51,534 bases of DNA from Nostoc sp. NMS7 (GCF_017115085.1 NZ_JABXKJ010000220.1:1-51534); one strand, 5' to 3'. Positions 1 through 8,528 are shown, counted from the stretch's first letter. A program made the numbers and translations. The notes: generated by a model not told the origin, from the letters alone.

Positions 1-46
1 ACGACACGTACACTCCTTTGTTAAGGATCGCCTGCTTTTAGTCTAA

Positions 47-184
47 ACTCCAGTAAGTGACTATCCCAAATTAAATGCTTGGTGCGATCGCTTAGTAGCA
101 CGTCCATCGTGGCAAGCTACCGAGGCTACACCAGAGGCAATAGAAGCGTTTAAGTCTGTTGTGGTGGCGAGAATGGCGCAGTAA
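47..184 (+). pseudogene. glutathione S-transferase, C-terminal fragment
   Basis: The frame ending at the TAA at 182-184 encodes a typical GST C-terminal end, with YPKLNAWCDRLVARPSWQAT followed by an Ala/Glu-rich helix. GSTs conjugate or reduce substrates with glutathione in the cytosol. The same frame is stopped by a TAA at 44-46, just upstream of the recognisable part, and the window begins only 43 bases before that. I therefore cannot tell whether the gene is broken by a nonsense change, by a frameshift, or carries an unusual insertion. The family assignment rests only on the C-terminal 45 residues. Confidence 0.5.
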
Positions 185-200
185 ATTCATACCTAATTAT

Positions 201-230
201 TGTAGAGACGCGAAACTTCGCGTTTCTACA
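201..230. repeat. dispersed hairpin repeat (TGTAGAGACGCG family)
   Basis: Imperfect inverted repeat between the GST fragment and dnaJ: TGTAGAgACGCG faces CGCGTtTCTACA. Related hairpins lie at 14173-14200, 15861-15918 and 42627-42653. It sits between two convergent genes and could act as a bidirectional terminator, but its presence in several contexts marks it as a mobile small repeat. Confidence 0.6.
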
Positions 231-241
231 ATCAAAAATAT

Positions 242-1237
242 TCACAGCTTGACTTGATTCAAATGACTACGGGGATTATAAGTACGTATAGCCCGGATTT
301 TTTCATAATATTCCCGCTCTTGTTGGCTGAGGTCTTTTGGTGGCACGATCGCCACCTTCACCAACTGATCGCCGCGTCCACCCTTGCCGAGAGGCCAACC
401 TTTGCCACGTAAACGTAAGGATTGACCAGAACGTACCCCCGCAGGTAACTTAACATTAACTGAACCATCAGGAGTTGGTACATCAATAGACGCTCCCAAA
501 GTAGCTTCATCTGGTGTGATTGCCACTTCGCAAACCAGATTATCGCCTTCCATTTGGAAGAACGAGTGCGGCTGAAGTTCGACTTTTAAGTATAAATCTC
601 CCCGTTGTTGAGTCATCGGGTTGATTTGACCTTTGCCGCGCACACGCAGGCGAGTACCAGTTTTAGAGCCAGATGGGATGCGAACATCTATTGTTTCGTT
701 ACCTAAACTGAAGCGCTTTTGCACACCATTAAATGCTTCACCAAAAGTTAGAGCGATCGCAGCCTCACTATCCTGGGTAGCACCCGCACCTGCATCTTGC
801 AAGCCAAAATCGTTAAAGCCACCAAAACCACTTGGCGCACCTGTAGAAGGGCGATAAGAGTAATTTTGTCGCCCACCACGAGGGGTAGCACCACCAAAGC
901 GTCCTAGCAACTCATTGATGAATTCATCAAAATTGCCGTATTGACTGAAGTCAAAGTTACCCATATCGGCACCAACACCGCCGGATGGGAAACCTTCACC
1001 AGCCTGTTTCCAATATTGACCGAATTGGTCGTACTTTTTGCGTTTATCTGCATCTGACACAACTTCGTAAGCTTCGCTAACTTCTTTGAAGCGTGCCTCT
1101 GCCTGTTTGTTGCCTGGATTAACATCAGGGTGATATTTGCGGGCTAGTTTCCGAAAGGCTTGTTTAATTTCCTCTGGAGTGGCAGTCTTACTAACTCCCA
1201 AAATAGCGTAATAGTCTTTGAAGTCGGTTGCAGCCAT
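242..1237 (-). CDS. DnaJ-like co-chaperone, class B (CbpA type)
   Basis: A 331-residue J-domain protein. It stimulates the ATPase of DnaK/Hsp70 and delivers unfolded clients in the cytosol. The J domain covers about residues 8-72, with the HPD motif at 36-38 (KYHPDVNPG). A Gly/Phe-rich linker follows at about 78-150, then the two-lobed DnaJ C-terminal substrate-binding domain (about 155-320, with a GDLYLKVELQPHSFF block). There is no CXXCXGXG zinc-finger region, so it is class B rather than canonical class A DnaJ. The start is supported by a perfect AGGAGG ribosome binding site seven bases upstream of the ATG. Cyanobacteria carry several DnaJ paralogues, so I give no symbol. Confidence 0.9.
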   Translation of the reverse strand: MAATDFKDYYAILGVSKTATPEEIKQAFRKLARKYHPDVNPGNKQAEARFKEVSEAYEVVSDADKRKKYDQFGQYWKQAGEGFPSGGVGADMGNFDFSQYGNFDEFINELLGRFGGATPRGGRQNYSYRPSTGAPSGFGGFNDFGLQDAGAGATQDSEAAIALTFGEAFNGVQKRFSLGNETIDVRIPSGSKTGTRLRVRGKGQINPMTQQRGDLYLKVELQPHSFFQMEGDNLVCEVAITPDEATLGASIDVPTPDGSVNVKLPAGVRSGQSLRLRGKGWPLGKGGRGDQLVKVAIVPPKDLSQQEREYYEKIRAIRTYNPRSHLNQVKL

Positions 1238-1357
1238 CTACTAGCCTCCTATATAAATTCCCGTTATGTTTTTTTTTAAGATGAGAGATGTTTAGTTTGC
1301 CTGATATAGTGCCAAGCAAAAAGAATCTGATTTTAAATTAACAAACAATATAGAAAA

Positions 1358-1867
1358 TCAAGTGTGGTTCTTGCTCACCGAGCGATCGCAATTTCCGTAC
1401 TCCGATTTTTCTGATCTGCGGATCAGGTTGTCTAGTCCGTCTTCCAGGCTTGGGGGGGCATCCCGGAGTTGGCGGTGCATCCGCAAAATAATTTCTTCTG
1501 GAACCTGACGCGATCGCCTTTTATTCCATGCTAAACACAACCAGACTGGCGTATCCACCCAAATTCCCCTAATGTGGGTAAAGCCCAGGTTACGGGCTAA
1601 AGCAATCACTTCACGACGATGGCGGCGCTGGGCATTGGTGGCATCGTAAATTGCTGTATTACTTGTGGAAATAGCTTGCTGAAATTGCCGCTCAATTTCG
1701 CGCCAAATCAGCAGCCAGGACCCCTGAATGGCTTGGGAACCGAACAATTGCCCCCGGATGGCATCCGTAGAAATCAGCGACATCTGGGGGCATTCTGCCA
1801 GTAATTCTTTTGCCAAAGTTGACTTACCGCTACCCGGAAGACCAATTAGTAAAATGAGTTTAGTCAT
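1358..1867 (-). CDS. small P-loop kinase-like ATP-binding protein (AAA_33 / zeta-toxin-like fold)
   Basis: A 169-residue nucleotide-binding protein with a Walker A motif GLPGSGKST at residues 8-16. The following STDAIRGQLFG segment is typical of polynucleotide-kinase/zeta-like kinases, and YDATNAQRRHRREVI forms the usual second block. Such proteins phosphorylate small substrates or RNA ends, but the substrate here cannot be told. It is too small to carry an additional phosphatase or ligase domain. An AAAGGACAA sequence directly precedes the ATG. It is transcribed in the same direction as glgC, whose stop lies 69 bases upstream, with only a tandem repeat between. Confidence 0.75.
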   Translation of the reverse strand: MTKLILLIGLPGSGKSTLAKELLAECPQMSLISTDAIRGQLFGSQAIQGSWLLIWREIERQFQQAISTSNTAIYDATNAQRRHRREVIALARNLGFTHIRGIWVDTPVWLCLAWNKRRSRQVPEEIILRMHRQLRDAPPSLEDGLDNLIRRSEKSEYGNCDRSVSKNHT

Positions 1868-1903
1868 TTGTCCTTTGTCCTTTGTTACTTGTAACTATTA
1901 ACC

Positions 1904-1938
1904 AATGACTAATGACTAATGACTAATGACTAATGACT
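1904..1938. repeat. STRR: five copies of AATGACT
   Basis: Five exact tandem copies of the heptamer AATGACT, running up to and into the glgC stop codon (TAG, complement of 1937-1939). Short tandemly repeated repetitive sequences of seven bases are a known feature of Nostocaceae genomes. Other copies with different heptamers occur at 31326-31353, 35567-35594 and 50208-50228. Confidence 0.9.
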
Positions 1939-3226
1939 AAATGATCGTTCCATCAGGAATTACAGCATTTTTCAGCACGACGACAATACCACTGCGGATG
2001 TAGAAACCTTGAGCTTCGCGGTCAGCTTCTTGCACGTTATCTTTATTGATAATTTTCACATCGTGACCGATGCTGGCATTTTTATCAATGATCGCACCAC
2101 GAATCAGCGTGTCAGCACCGATGCCTACAGTAATGTCATCTTTTACTGATATACCTTGGCGTTCCACAGAAGCTTGGTAAAAATCTGCACCCATGAGCAG
2201 AGATTCTTCGATGACGCAGCCAGATTCAATCCGCGATCGCACTCCTACTACTGAATGTTTAATGCGACAATTTTTTAGAATACAACCTTCGCCGATAATT
2301 GATTCGGTGATGTGGCAATCTAAAAGTTTAGTCGGAGGTAAGTAACGAGCGCGGGTATAAATTGGCGCTTCTTCCTCGTAGAAACTAAAGGGTGGCTGGG
2401 GTTGCTGAGTCAGTGCTAAGTTGGCATGATAAAATGCTTCAATTGTTCCAATATCTTCCCAGTAGTCATCAAATAGATAAGCTTGAACGTTGTAATCCTT
2501 AGAAGCATCAGGAATAATTTCTTTGCCAAAATCCGTCCGTTCTACAGATTCTTTCAACAACTTGATCAAAACATCTCTTTTAAAGACATAAATCCCCATT
2601 GAGGCGATGTAAGGCTGTAATTCGGCTTGTTCTTTTGTCAATCCCAAAATACTGGTATCAACACGCATTTTAGTTAAGGCTTCGCCTTTAGGTTTTTCGC
2701 TAAAGTCAACAACCCTACCAGAATCGTCAATTTTCATTAAACCAAAATCTGAGGCGCGGCGCTCATCGATGGGAATGACTGAGAGAGTTATATCAGCCCC
2801 CGTTTCTCTATGGCGCTGGATAAACAGACGGTAATCCATGCGGTAGAGGTGATCTCCTGAGAGGATCAGATATTCCTCTGCCTTCCATTCTTCCAACAGC
2901 CATAGATACTGACGCACAGCATCGGCTGTACCTTGGAACCAGTTAGGGTTTTCTAACGTTTGCTGTGCGGCTAGCACTTCCACAAAGCCTTCGCTGAAGC
3001 CACTAAAATTGTAAGTGCGGGCGATATGGCGATTGAGGGAAGCTGAGTTGAATTGTGTCAGGACGTAGATTTTGAATATTTCGGAATTTATGCAGTTACT
3101 AACAGGGATATCGATTAGGCGATACTTCCCTGCCACTGGTACTGCTGGTTTAGCACGTAGTTTGGTTAGTGGGTAAAGCCGCGTACCCGCGCCACCACCA
3201 AGGATGATTGATAATACTTTCTTCAC
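1937..3226 (-). CDS. glgC: glucose-1-phosphate adenylyltransferase
   Basis: A 429-residue ADP-glucose pyrophosphorylase, the committed step of glycogen synthesis (ATP + glucose-1-phosphate to ADP-glucose). The N-terminal nucleotidyltransferase domain starts with the pyrophosphorylase signature GGGAGTRLYPLTKLRAKPAV. The middle contains the sugar-phosphate binding segment SGDHLYRMDY and SEKPKGEAL, and the C-terminus is a left-handed beta-helix ending in AVIPDGTII. Length and sequence match the 3-phosphoglycerate-activated cyanobacterial/plant type. The start is GTG with GGGAG seven bases upstream. About 590 bases without genes lie upstream and should contain its promoter. Confidence 0.97.
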   Translation of the reverse strand: MKKVLSIILGGGAGTRLYPLTKLRAKPAVPVAGKYRLIDIPVSNCINSEIFKIYVLTQFNSASLNRHIARTYNFSGFSEGFVEVLAAQQTLENPNWFQGTADAVRQYLWLLEEWKAEEYLILSGDHLYRMDYRLFIQRHRETGADITLSVIPIDERRASDFGLMKIDDSGRVVDFSEKPKGEALTKMRVDTSILGLTKEQAELQPYIASMGIYVFKRDVLIKLLKESVERTDFGKEIIPDASKDYNVQAYLFDDYWEDIGTIEAFYHANLALTQQPQPPFSFYEEEAPIYTRARYLPPTKLLDCHITESIIGEGCILKNCRIKHSVVGVRSRIESGCVIEESLLMGADFYQASVERQGISVKDDITVGIGADTLIRGAIIDKNASIGHDVKIINKDNVQEADREAQGFYIRSGIVVVLKNAVIPDGTII

Positions 3227-3486
3227 AAAATTTCTCCCGACTGCCTTTCAACTCTCATCTTCAGTTTAGGACTGTATGGGGCAGCTGGTAAGGGGGATCT
3301 GATGATTCTTAGGGATGAATATTTAGAGAATGCTGGTAGTGTATGGATGGTGCGGCTGATAAGTAGAAAAATAGAACACTTGTATTAATTGGGATGAGGA
3401 ATGAAGGGCGATCGCTAGACTATACTCATCCTGAAGGACATAACTAAATTTCAGGTTATGGTAAAAAAACATAAGTTTAAAGAGAT

Positions 3487-3613
3487 TAGACCTCTTGCAT
3501 AAATGCTTAAATTGTCATATTGAGCGGAGCTAAACAGAGTAGTGAGATTCTTCTGTCCACTACGTTCCGCTCAGAATCACATTTTTAATTTTTTGACTTT
3601 TGTAAGAGGTCTA
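3487..3613. mobile_element. MITE-like element with TA target duplication
   Basis: Terminal inverted repeats GACCTCTTGCA (3489-3499) and TGTAAGAGGTC (3601-3611; one mismatch when folded) are flanked on both sides by TA. The interior has further inverted segments (TGAGCGGA facing TCCGCTCA, imperfectly) and no coding capacity. The TA duplication points to mobilisation by a Tc1/mariner-IS630 type transposase, which is absent here. It lies in the gene-free stretch 3227-3812 upstream of glgC, where I see nothing else except the hairpin at 3682-3705. Confidence 0.7.
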
Positions 3614-3681
3614 TTTACTAATAACCCATTTACTAGTTATGGTTATGGATTCAGGCGATCACTCAAGGTCAGTTAAGCAAT

Positions 3682-3705
3682 AAAATTTTCTACGAAGAAA
3701 ATTTT
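3682..3705. terminator. AT-rich perfect hairpin, possible terminator
   Basis: AAAATTTTCT and AGAAAATTTT form a perfect 10-bp stem around the loop ACGA. It lies about 110 bases beyond the stop of the minus-strand small gene ending at 3813. It could terminate the leftward transcript coming from the caspase/WD40 region, but its low GC content makes it weak. Confidence 0.35.
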
Positions 3706-3812
3706 AGCAGAAGAATCTAATTAATGAAATAATTGCCATTTATGCAATCATCAAAGTGCTGTACTGAAAATTGCTTAGATCATCAGGGGGCTATAAATAT
3801 AGGTCATTATGT

Positions 3813-4064
3813 TTACTTACTAGAGGGTTGCTCCCCAGGGGCTGGAGGGAAAATAGTTCCAGGAATTGCTGGTGGTTTTGATTCGTCATTTTTTTGAGAG
3901 TCAGAAGTTGTATGATCAGTTGTATGACCTGGTTTATTGATTCCATGCTCACGATCTCCTGCATCTCTTCCAGATTGTTTGGAGTTGGTTCCATTTCCTC
4001 CAACATTCTGACTTTGAGACTGGGTGGATTCAGAATTATTGGAATTAGCTTCTAAGTTTTGCAT
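3813..4064 (-). CDS. small low-complexity hydrophilic protein, unknown
   Basis: An 83-residue protein that I do not recognise. It is rich in Asn, Ser, Gln, Gly and Lys, with a Pro-rich C-terminus (PAIPGTIFPPAPGEQP), no hydrophobic segment, and is probably disordered. A good AAGGA ribosome binding site lies eight bases before the ATG, which supports translation. It starts 60 bases after the end of the WD40 half of the caspase protein on the same strand, so it may be co-transcribed with it. Whether it belongs functionally to that locus is unknown. Confidence 0.55.
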   Translation of the reverse strand: MQNLEANSNNSESTQSQSQNVGGNGTNSKQSGRDAGDREHGINKPGHTTDHTTSDSQKNDESKPPAIPGTIFPPAPGEQPSSK

Positions 4065-4124
4065 ACTTCAAATCCTTGTAATTGTGATTAGTATTATACG
4101 CATTAAATATGTATTTTACTTATA

Positions 4125-5285
4125 TTAAATTTTATATTTTTTTGTATTTTCACAAATATGACGAATATCAACATATTTTTGATGTGCCTTATCATTGTTA
4201 TTTAAATAATCTGATAGCCAACTACAGCCTTTTTTTAATAAATTAGTAGTATTTGTCTGGGATGTATTTTCAGACGGAGAATCTAAACTCCATATCCTTA
4301 GAATTTGGTCACGACTAGCAGTAACAATCCATTTACTATCATTGCTAAAGCTCAAAGCAGTGATTTTATCTCTGTGTCTTCCGATTAAATATTGTTGGCT
4401 AAGTTGATTAGATTTCCATAGTTGTATATTTCCATCAATACTAGTAGCAGCAATCGTTTTATAGTCTGGACTAAATTTCACTTGATAAGGATTATTAGCC
4501 TTTTCTGTTTTAACATTTGACCATGTTTTATTGTCATTTTCTTGCCACATTCTAATAGTACTATCGTAGCTAGAAGAAATAACAGTCTTATTATTAAGAC
4601 CAAAACTTGCATAAGTTGCTGCTGCGATATGTCCTCGTAAAGTAACAACAGAAGTGCTATCTTTGGTAAAAATTCTAATGTTTCCATCATCGCCAGCAGT
4701 AACAATATTTTTACAACTATTATTATGACTAAATTCTGCACTCCAAACTCTATATTTGCCATTTCCTAGTATGGTTTTATAAGGTTTTTGTATAATTTTT
4801 GATGAATTATATTCCCATAACCTTACAGTGCTATCTTCCCCGGTAGAAATTATTTTATTGTCAGGACTAAAATTGACAAAATAGATATTTTTCTCTTCTG
4901 TAACCGAATCAAGGAAAGTACCATCTTTCGTCCAGAGCTTAACTTTTTTATCACCACCACCAGAGACTATATACTGACCATCAGGACTAAAATTTACACT
5001 ATAGACAGCAGCATCATGTCTCATAGTTTTAACCAGAGTGCCATCCAACTTCCAAAGTTTCACAGTTTTATCATGACTTCCAGAAACAATAAGGTTTTCT
5101 GTAGGACTAACACTTACACTGCTAACAGAATCTGTATGTCCCTCTAAACGATTGTGTTCTTGCACTTTATCTATCACTAATTTCAGTCGATTAAGTGCAT
5201 CAGCATTGTCTATACCTAAATCTTGAAATTGCTTGAGTACTTGTACACTTGCTATCATCGCATCAAGCTGATTCCCTGTTTGCAA
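4125..5285 (-). CDS. WD40 beta-propeller, C-terminal half of the caspase-nSTAND protein, cut off by an in-frame stop
   Basis: This frame encodes seven WD40 repeats, the first EGHTDSVSS...KLWKLDG and the last IGRHRDKIT...RIWSLDS. It ends in a CSWLSDYLNNN segment typical of the C-termini of cyanobacterial NTPase-WD40 proteins. A TTG at 5285 could start a 386-residue product, but the frame is open without interruption up to 5426. There it continues the frame of the upstream caspase gene after a single TAA (5427-5429). The 46 residues between encode a transmembrane helix (FAIASAILVAVCGGLGSF) and a linker. I see no ribosome binding site at the TTG. Seven blades are intact, which argues for a recent interruption or for readthrough. 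Propellers of this kind usually sense a ligand and control the attached NTPase. Confidence 0.85.
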   Translation of the reverse strand: MQTGNQLDAMIASVQVLKQFQDLGIDNADALNRLKLVIDKVQEHNRLEGHTDSVSSVSVSPTENLIVSGSHDKTVKLWKLDGTLVKTMRHDAAVYSVNFSPDGQYIVSGGGDKKVKLWTKDGTFLDSVTEEKNIYFVNFSPDNKIISTGEDSTVRLWEYNSSKIIQKPYKTILGNGKYRVWSAEFSHNNSCKNIVTAGDDGNIRIFTKDSTSVVTLRGHIAAATYASFGLNNKTVISSSYDSTIRMWQENDNKTWSNVKTEKANNPYQVKFSPDYKTIAATSIDGNIQLWKSNQLSQQYLIGRHRDKITALSFSNDSKWIVTASRDQILRIWSLDSPSENTSQTNTTNLLKKGCSWLSDYLNNNDKAHQKYVDIRHICENTKKYKI

Positions 5286-5426
5286 AAGGATCTCAGGCGA
5301 TGCAATTAATGCTCCAGAAGCGATCTTATCCTTCAGGCTATTCTTAGTGCTAAGTTGCCATGCAAACGATCCTAATCCCCCACATACAGCTACAAGTATT
5401 GCAGAAGCGATCGCAAATCTAGTTCT

Positions 5427-5429
5427 TTA
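5427..5429 (-). other. in-frame TAA separating caspase-nSTAND from TM-WD40
   Basis: On the minus strand the codons read GCT GAA TCA TAA AGA ACT AGA TTT GCG ATC. The sequence before (KAKAES) and after (RTRFAIASAILV) the TAA belongs to one conserved-looking junction of coiled coil and membrane helix. A Gln codon (CAA) at this place would restore one frame of 1143 residues (4125-7556). The sequence shows the stop; the assumption that the ancestor had CAA is inference. Confidence 0.85.
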
Positions 5430-7556
5430 TGATTCAGCTTTAGCTTTTGCTTCTGCTTCTCGTTGAAGTTTTTTTGCTTGCTCTAATTCTGCCTGATTTT
5501 GGCGATCGCGTCTTTCCAAACTCTTATCCAAAAATTCTGATTCCAATGGCGTAAGTCTTGGCTGAGTCTTATTCACCCACTCAGAAATTACAGCCAACAT
5601 TGCACCCGCCAATAGTGCTTCATCCGATTTATTAAATCTTTGTAGCCATTCCTGGCAATCTTGCTCTAAAGAACGGCCAAAACGAATATTTTCTAGATTT
5701 TCAGCAATCCAACTATTGAGTAATTTCCACTCAGATAAAAGCGCTTCATGCGCCACTTCAACCATATTTTCATCAGTGATAATCAAACGTTGTTGAGAAC
5801 CAGCCAATAATCCCACAACCCGTTGCAGTTGTTGTGGAGAATCTGAAATCGCTTCTAATCTATCCCAGCTAGCACGCCGCCGCGTCACTTCTCCAGCTTC
5901 ACCTAACTGCACCAATTCCATAAACAAGCGACGCGCAAAAGTTTGATCTATAGTCGTTAAGCTTTCATACAAAATTGTCGCTCGTTTGTCTAAAGCTCCT
6001 TTAACTCCGCCAATTTCCTCATAGCCTTTGCGAGTTAAAAGTGGTTCTGGTGATTCAGGTTCTTCAATGCAAACTCGCCACAATTCTTTGAGCGCGTATT
6101 GCAGTATGGGTAATACACCAGGACGGTTGACTACATCGGCGGAAATTTGTGAAACTAAACCATGCTCAAATGTTACCCCATGTAATTTTGCTGGTTTTTC
6201 AATTGCTTGTTCTAACTCAGCAAAAGACATCGGTGTGACGATGAATGATGTGGGAGGAATATTATTAATGAGAGTAATAATTTCTGGATAGTCACCACAA
6301 CGATTTAAGAAATCACCGCGAATTGTCAAAATTATCCGCGTTTCTTCCTCAGCATTTTTTACTTCCTGTGCTACTAAGCAGATAAAAGCTTTGCGTTCCT
6401 CATCGTCTTGGCAAAGGGTAAATATTTCTTCAAATTGATCGATAAATAATAGATGCGGCTGATTTTGCTGCTGTTGTCGAGCTAAAATATCAACTAATTT
6501 ACCTAAAGGATGTTCTCCTGGGGTAAAAGATATGATTTCCCATTGACTACTTCCAGGGAGGCGATCGCCTTTGAGTTGCGGTAACAAACCTGCTTTTACT
6601 AAGGAAGATTTTCCACTACCTGAATAGCCAATTACAGCCAAAAAACGACTCTCTGCTAAACGCGAAATTAGGGTACGAACTGCTTCATCTCGCCCACAAA
6701 AATATTGCGCTTGTTCTGATTCAAATGCATAAAGTCCCCGATAAGGATTTTCCTGATTGAAAGCAGTTTTTTCGGCTGTAGTAATATCTAATTGGGGATA
6801 AGTAACCAGAGTAATGGAACGTCCCCAACCCATGCGAATCGGCTCCTGTACGGAACCTTTAAGTTCATTGCTGACAAAATCAAACAAGCGATCGCCACTT
6901 ATTCGCCTACTACCTACATTCTCTGCCGTCAATCCCTTAACAACTGCACCTGTGAAAATGCTGTATTCTTCACTTTTAATCACTCCGGCGCGTTCAAAGC
7001 CGCGACAAGCTGTAATTAAGTAATAATCCTTTTGCGAACTGAAAGCGTTAAGAGTTTTTTGGATTAATTGTCTTTCTAAGAAATAGCCGCTATGACAGCA
7101 ATCGAGTAGCATCACCAAACTACTCAATTGCGAAGCTCGAATTAAATCGTTAAGGCTATCCAGGGGAATGCCATATTTTTGTTCAACATTTTCATTTTCC
7201 TTAAATTCAATCTGACAATTGGAACTTGCCAAATATCCCTTTTCTTGTCCCAAGTTGTCGGAAATAGTAAAACCATGTCCGCTAAAATAAATCAGCGCTT
7301 CATTATTAGCTGCTTGCTCTAACAGAAATGTTTTGAGTTTTTGACCGATTTCAGCGCCAGTAACTTTTGACGCTGCCATTTCATAGCCGTTTTTATCTTT
7401 ATTCCAGCGTTGTGGTAGTCTTTGCACAGACTGGAAATCACCATACTGCTCTAGGAGTTGCGCGATCGCCTCAGCATCATTTGTAGTTTTTGACAAAGGC
7501 TGTAATGATGGGCTGAGATATTCAGCGATGCCAATAACAAGCGCGTATCGTGCCAT
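5427..7556 (-). CDS. caspase-family (C14) protease fused to nSTAND1 NTPase, N-terminal part of a WD40 protein
   Basis: 709 residues. The caspase/metacaspase-like p20 domain (about 1-255) has the catalytic His94 in FSGHGF and Cys154 in LDCCHSG. The nSTAND1 NTPase begins near residue 270 (NPYRGLYAFES) with Walker A GYSGSGKSS (310-318) and Walker B HLLFIDQFEE (368-377). A winged-helix/helical region follows, and an Arg/Glu/Ala-rich coiled coil ends at the TAA. Such proteins are thought to oligomerise on sensing a trigger and then activate the peptidase. The stop removes the membrane helix and WD40 sensor encoded directly downstream, so a soluble, sensorless product is expected unless the stop is read through. 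AAGGTGTG precedes the ATG. The divergent Trypco1 gene starts 146 bases away, so the promoters share this gap. Confidence 0.93.
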   Translation of the reverse strand: MARYALVIGIAEYLSPSLQPLSKTTNDAEAIAQLLEQYGDFQSVQRLPQRWNKDKNGYEMAASKVTGAEIGQKLKTFLLEQAANNEALIYFSGHGFTISDNLGQEKGYLASSNCQIEFKENENVEQKYGIPLDSLNDLIRASQLSSLVMLLDCCHSGYFLERQLIQKTLNAFSSQKDYYLITACRGFERAGVIKSEEYSIFTGAVVKGLTAENVGSRRISGDRLFDFVSNELKGSVQEPIRMGWGRSITLVTYPQLDITTAEKTAFNQENPYRGLYAFESEQAQYFCGRDEAVRTLISRLAESRFLAVIGYSGSGKSSLVKAGLLPQLKGDRLPGSSQWEIISFTPGEHPLGKLVDILARQQQQNQPHLLFIDQFEEIFTLCQDDEERKAFICLVAQEVKNAEEETRIILTIRGDFLNRCGDYPEIITLINNIPPTSFIVTPMSFAELEQAIEKPAKLHGVTFEHGLVSQISADVVNRPGVLPILQYALKELWRVCIEEPESPEPLLTRKGYEEIGGVKGALDKRATILYESLTTIDQTFARRLFMELVQLGEAGEVTRRRASWDRLEAISDSPQQLQRVVGLLAGSQQRLIITDENMVEVAHEALLSEWKLLNSWIAENLENIRFGRSLEQDCQEWLQRFNKSDEALLAGAMLAVISEWVNKTQPRLTPLESEFLDKSLERRDRQNQAELEQAKKLQREAEAKAKAES

Positions 7557-7702
7557 TTAACACACCTTGAGTTGGTAAATGCGGCATAATCTTGACAGAC
7601 ACAATCAATGGCTGTGTTACTAATAACAGCATAATTTGTTATTTTTCCGCAAGCAAGCTGAAATATTTCAAACACGATACAAAAATTTAACCGAGGTAGC
7701 CT

Positions 7703-8074
7703 ATGTCAGAAGTACAGCAACTATTTTTCCAAGCAGACGGAGAAATTGAGCAGATTGAGATTAACCTCACAGCCACCGAAATAACTCAGGAAATTGAGGA
7801 AGACGACGATGGCATAGAATACAAGGATGTGCGAACAGATGCGATCGCTCGGATGCAACAAGCTCGCCAAATGATTCGCTCTTATACTATCTATGCTCTT
7901 AGTGCTTTTAAAGACTTTAATACTGCTGAAATTGATGAGATAACACTTAAATTTGGGATTAAATTGGGTGGCAAGGCCGGCATTCCTTACATTACCGAAG
8001 GCTCAACTGAAAGTAATTTGGAAATTCAGGTGAAGTGTAAGTTTCCAGAAAAACAAAAACCCGATTCACAATAA
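7703..8074 (+). CDS. Trypco1 (CU044_2847-like) domain protein
   Basis: A 123-residue cytosolic protein. An N-terminal beta region is rich in acidic residues. It is followed by a helix (RTDAIARMQQARQMIRSYTIYA) and the characteristic end: EIDEITLKFGIKLGGKAG, then IPYITEGSTESNLEIQVKCKF. This matches the family pattern 'PdEVxVeFGxKLsxeaG...gxEanfxVxlxw'. The family is known as a trypsin-co-occurring domain found in NTP-dependent conflict systems beside proteases and caspases; its biochemical role is not established. It is divergent from the caspase-nSTAND gene and has GAGG upstream of its ATG. The assignment comes from sequence pattern memory, not a search. Confidence 0.7.
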   Translation: MSEVQQLFFQADGEIEQIEINLTATEITQEIEEDDDGIEYKDVRTDAIARMQQARQMIRSYTIYALSAFKDFNTAEIDEITLKFGIKLGGKAGIPYITEGSTESNLEIQVKCKFPEKQKPDSQ

Positions 8075-8114
8075 TAGCAAAAAATTATCCGCATCTAGGG
8101 GTAGGTAATGCCCA

Positions 8115-8414
8115 TTAAGCATCCAACTTCCCTGTATTTATGATCTTATGAACCAAACGCAATTGCTGCGATCGCTTCAGACTGATCACCCAAGGTTGCT
8201 CTGACAACTGGGAAATGGCATTTGCTGACAGTATCGCCGTGAAAATATCTTTGCCACTAATAACACCACTCACGCCGAAACTTTCTAAAACAGCAATTGC
8301 AGCAGAGTCTAAAACTGGTTCAGTATGGATGAAAACCGCCAAACTCGCCTCTTCTGAATCTTGAACGTCATTCAGGGCTGTAGCAAGAGCGGCATCTAGT
8401 TTCTGATAATTCAT
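8115..8414 (-). CDS. stand-alone subtilisin-propeptide-like (I9-like) protein
   Basis: 99 residues from an ATG preceded by AAGGA; a TTG 30 bases further upstream is less likely. The pattern SLAVFIHTEPVLDSAAIAVL, then VSGVISGKDIFTAILS, then ISQLSEQPWVISLKRSQQLRLV has the beta-alpha-beta order of subtilase propeptides. It also parallels residues 46-105 of the neighbouring subtilase, where LSEEDVIHRIKPSRKLHLR corresponds to LSEQPWVISLKRSQQLRLV. Stand-alone proteins of this kind act as folding helpers or inhibitors of subtilases. It lies downstream of the subtilase on the same strand, 470 bases away, with two inserted repeats and a decayed second copy between. Function is inferred. Confidence 0.6.
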   Translation of the reverse strand: MNYQKLDAALATALNDVQDSEEASLAVFIHTEPVLDSAAIAVLESFGVSGVISGKDIFTAILSANAISQLSEQPWVISLKRSQQLRLVHKIINTGKLDA

Positions 8415-8528
8415 CAGCAATTCCTTGATAAAAAAGCTAGGCAATTTTTACCTAGACTAACTTATCAAATTTATCAGTTGTTATTGCCTACCTTTGTACA
8501 GAAATAATATCCACCTTTCTGAATCTAA

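Noticed and set aside
3791..4006. 71-codon frame overlapping the 83-residue gene in another frame
   Set aside because: The 83-codon frame has a proper ribosome binding site; this one does not.
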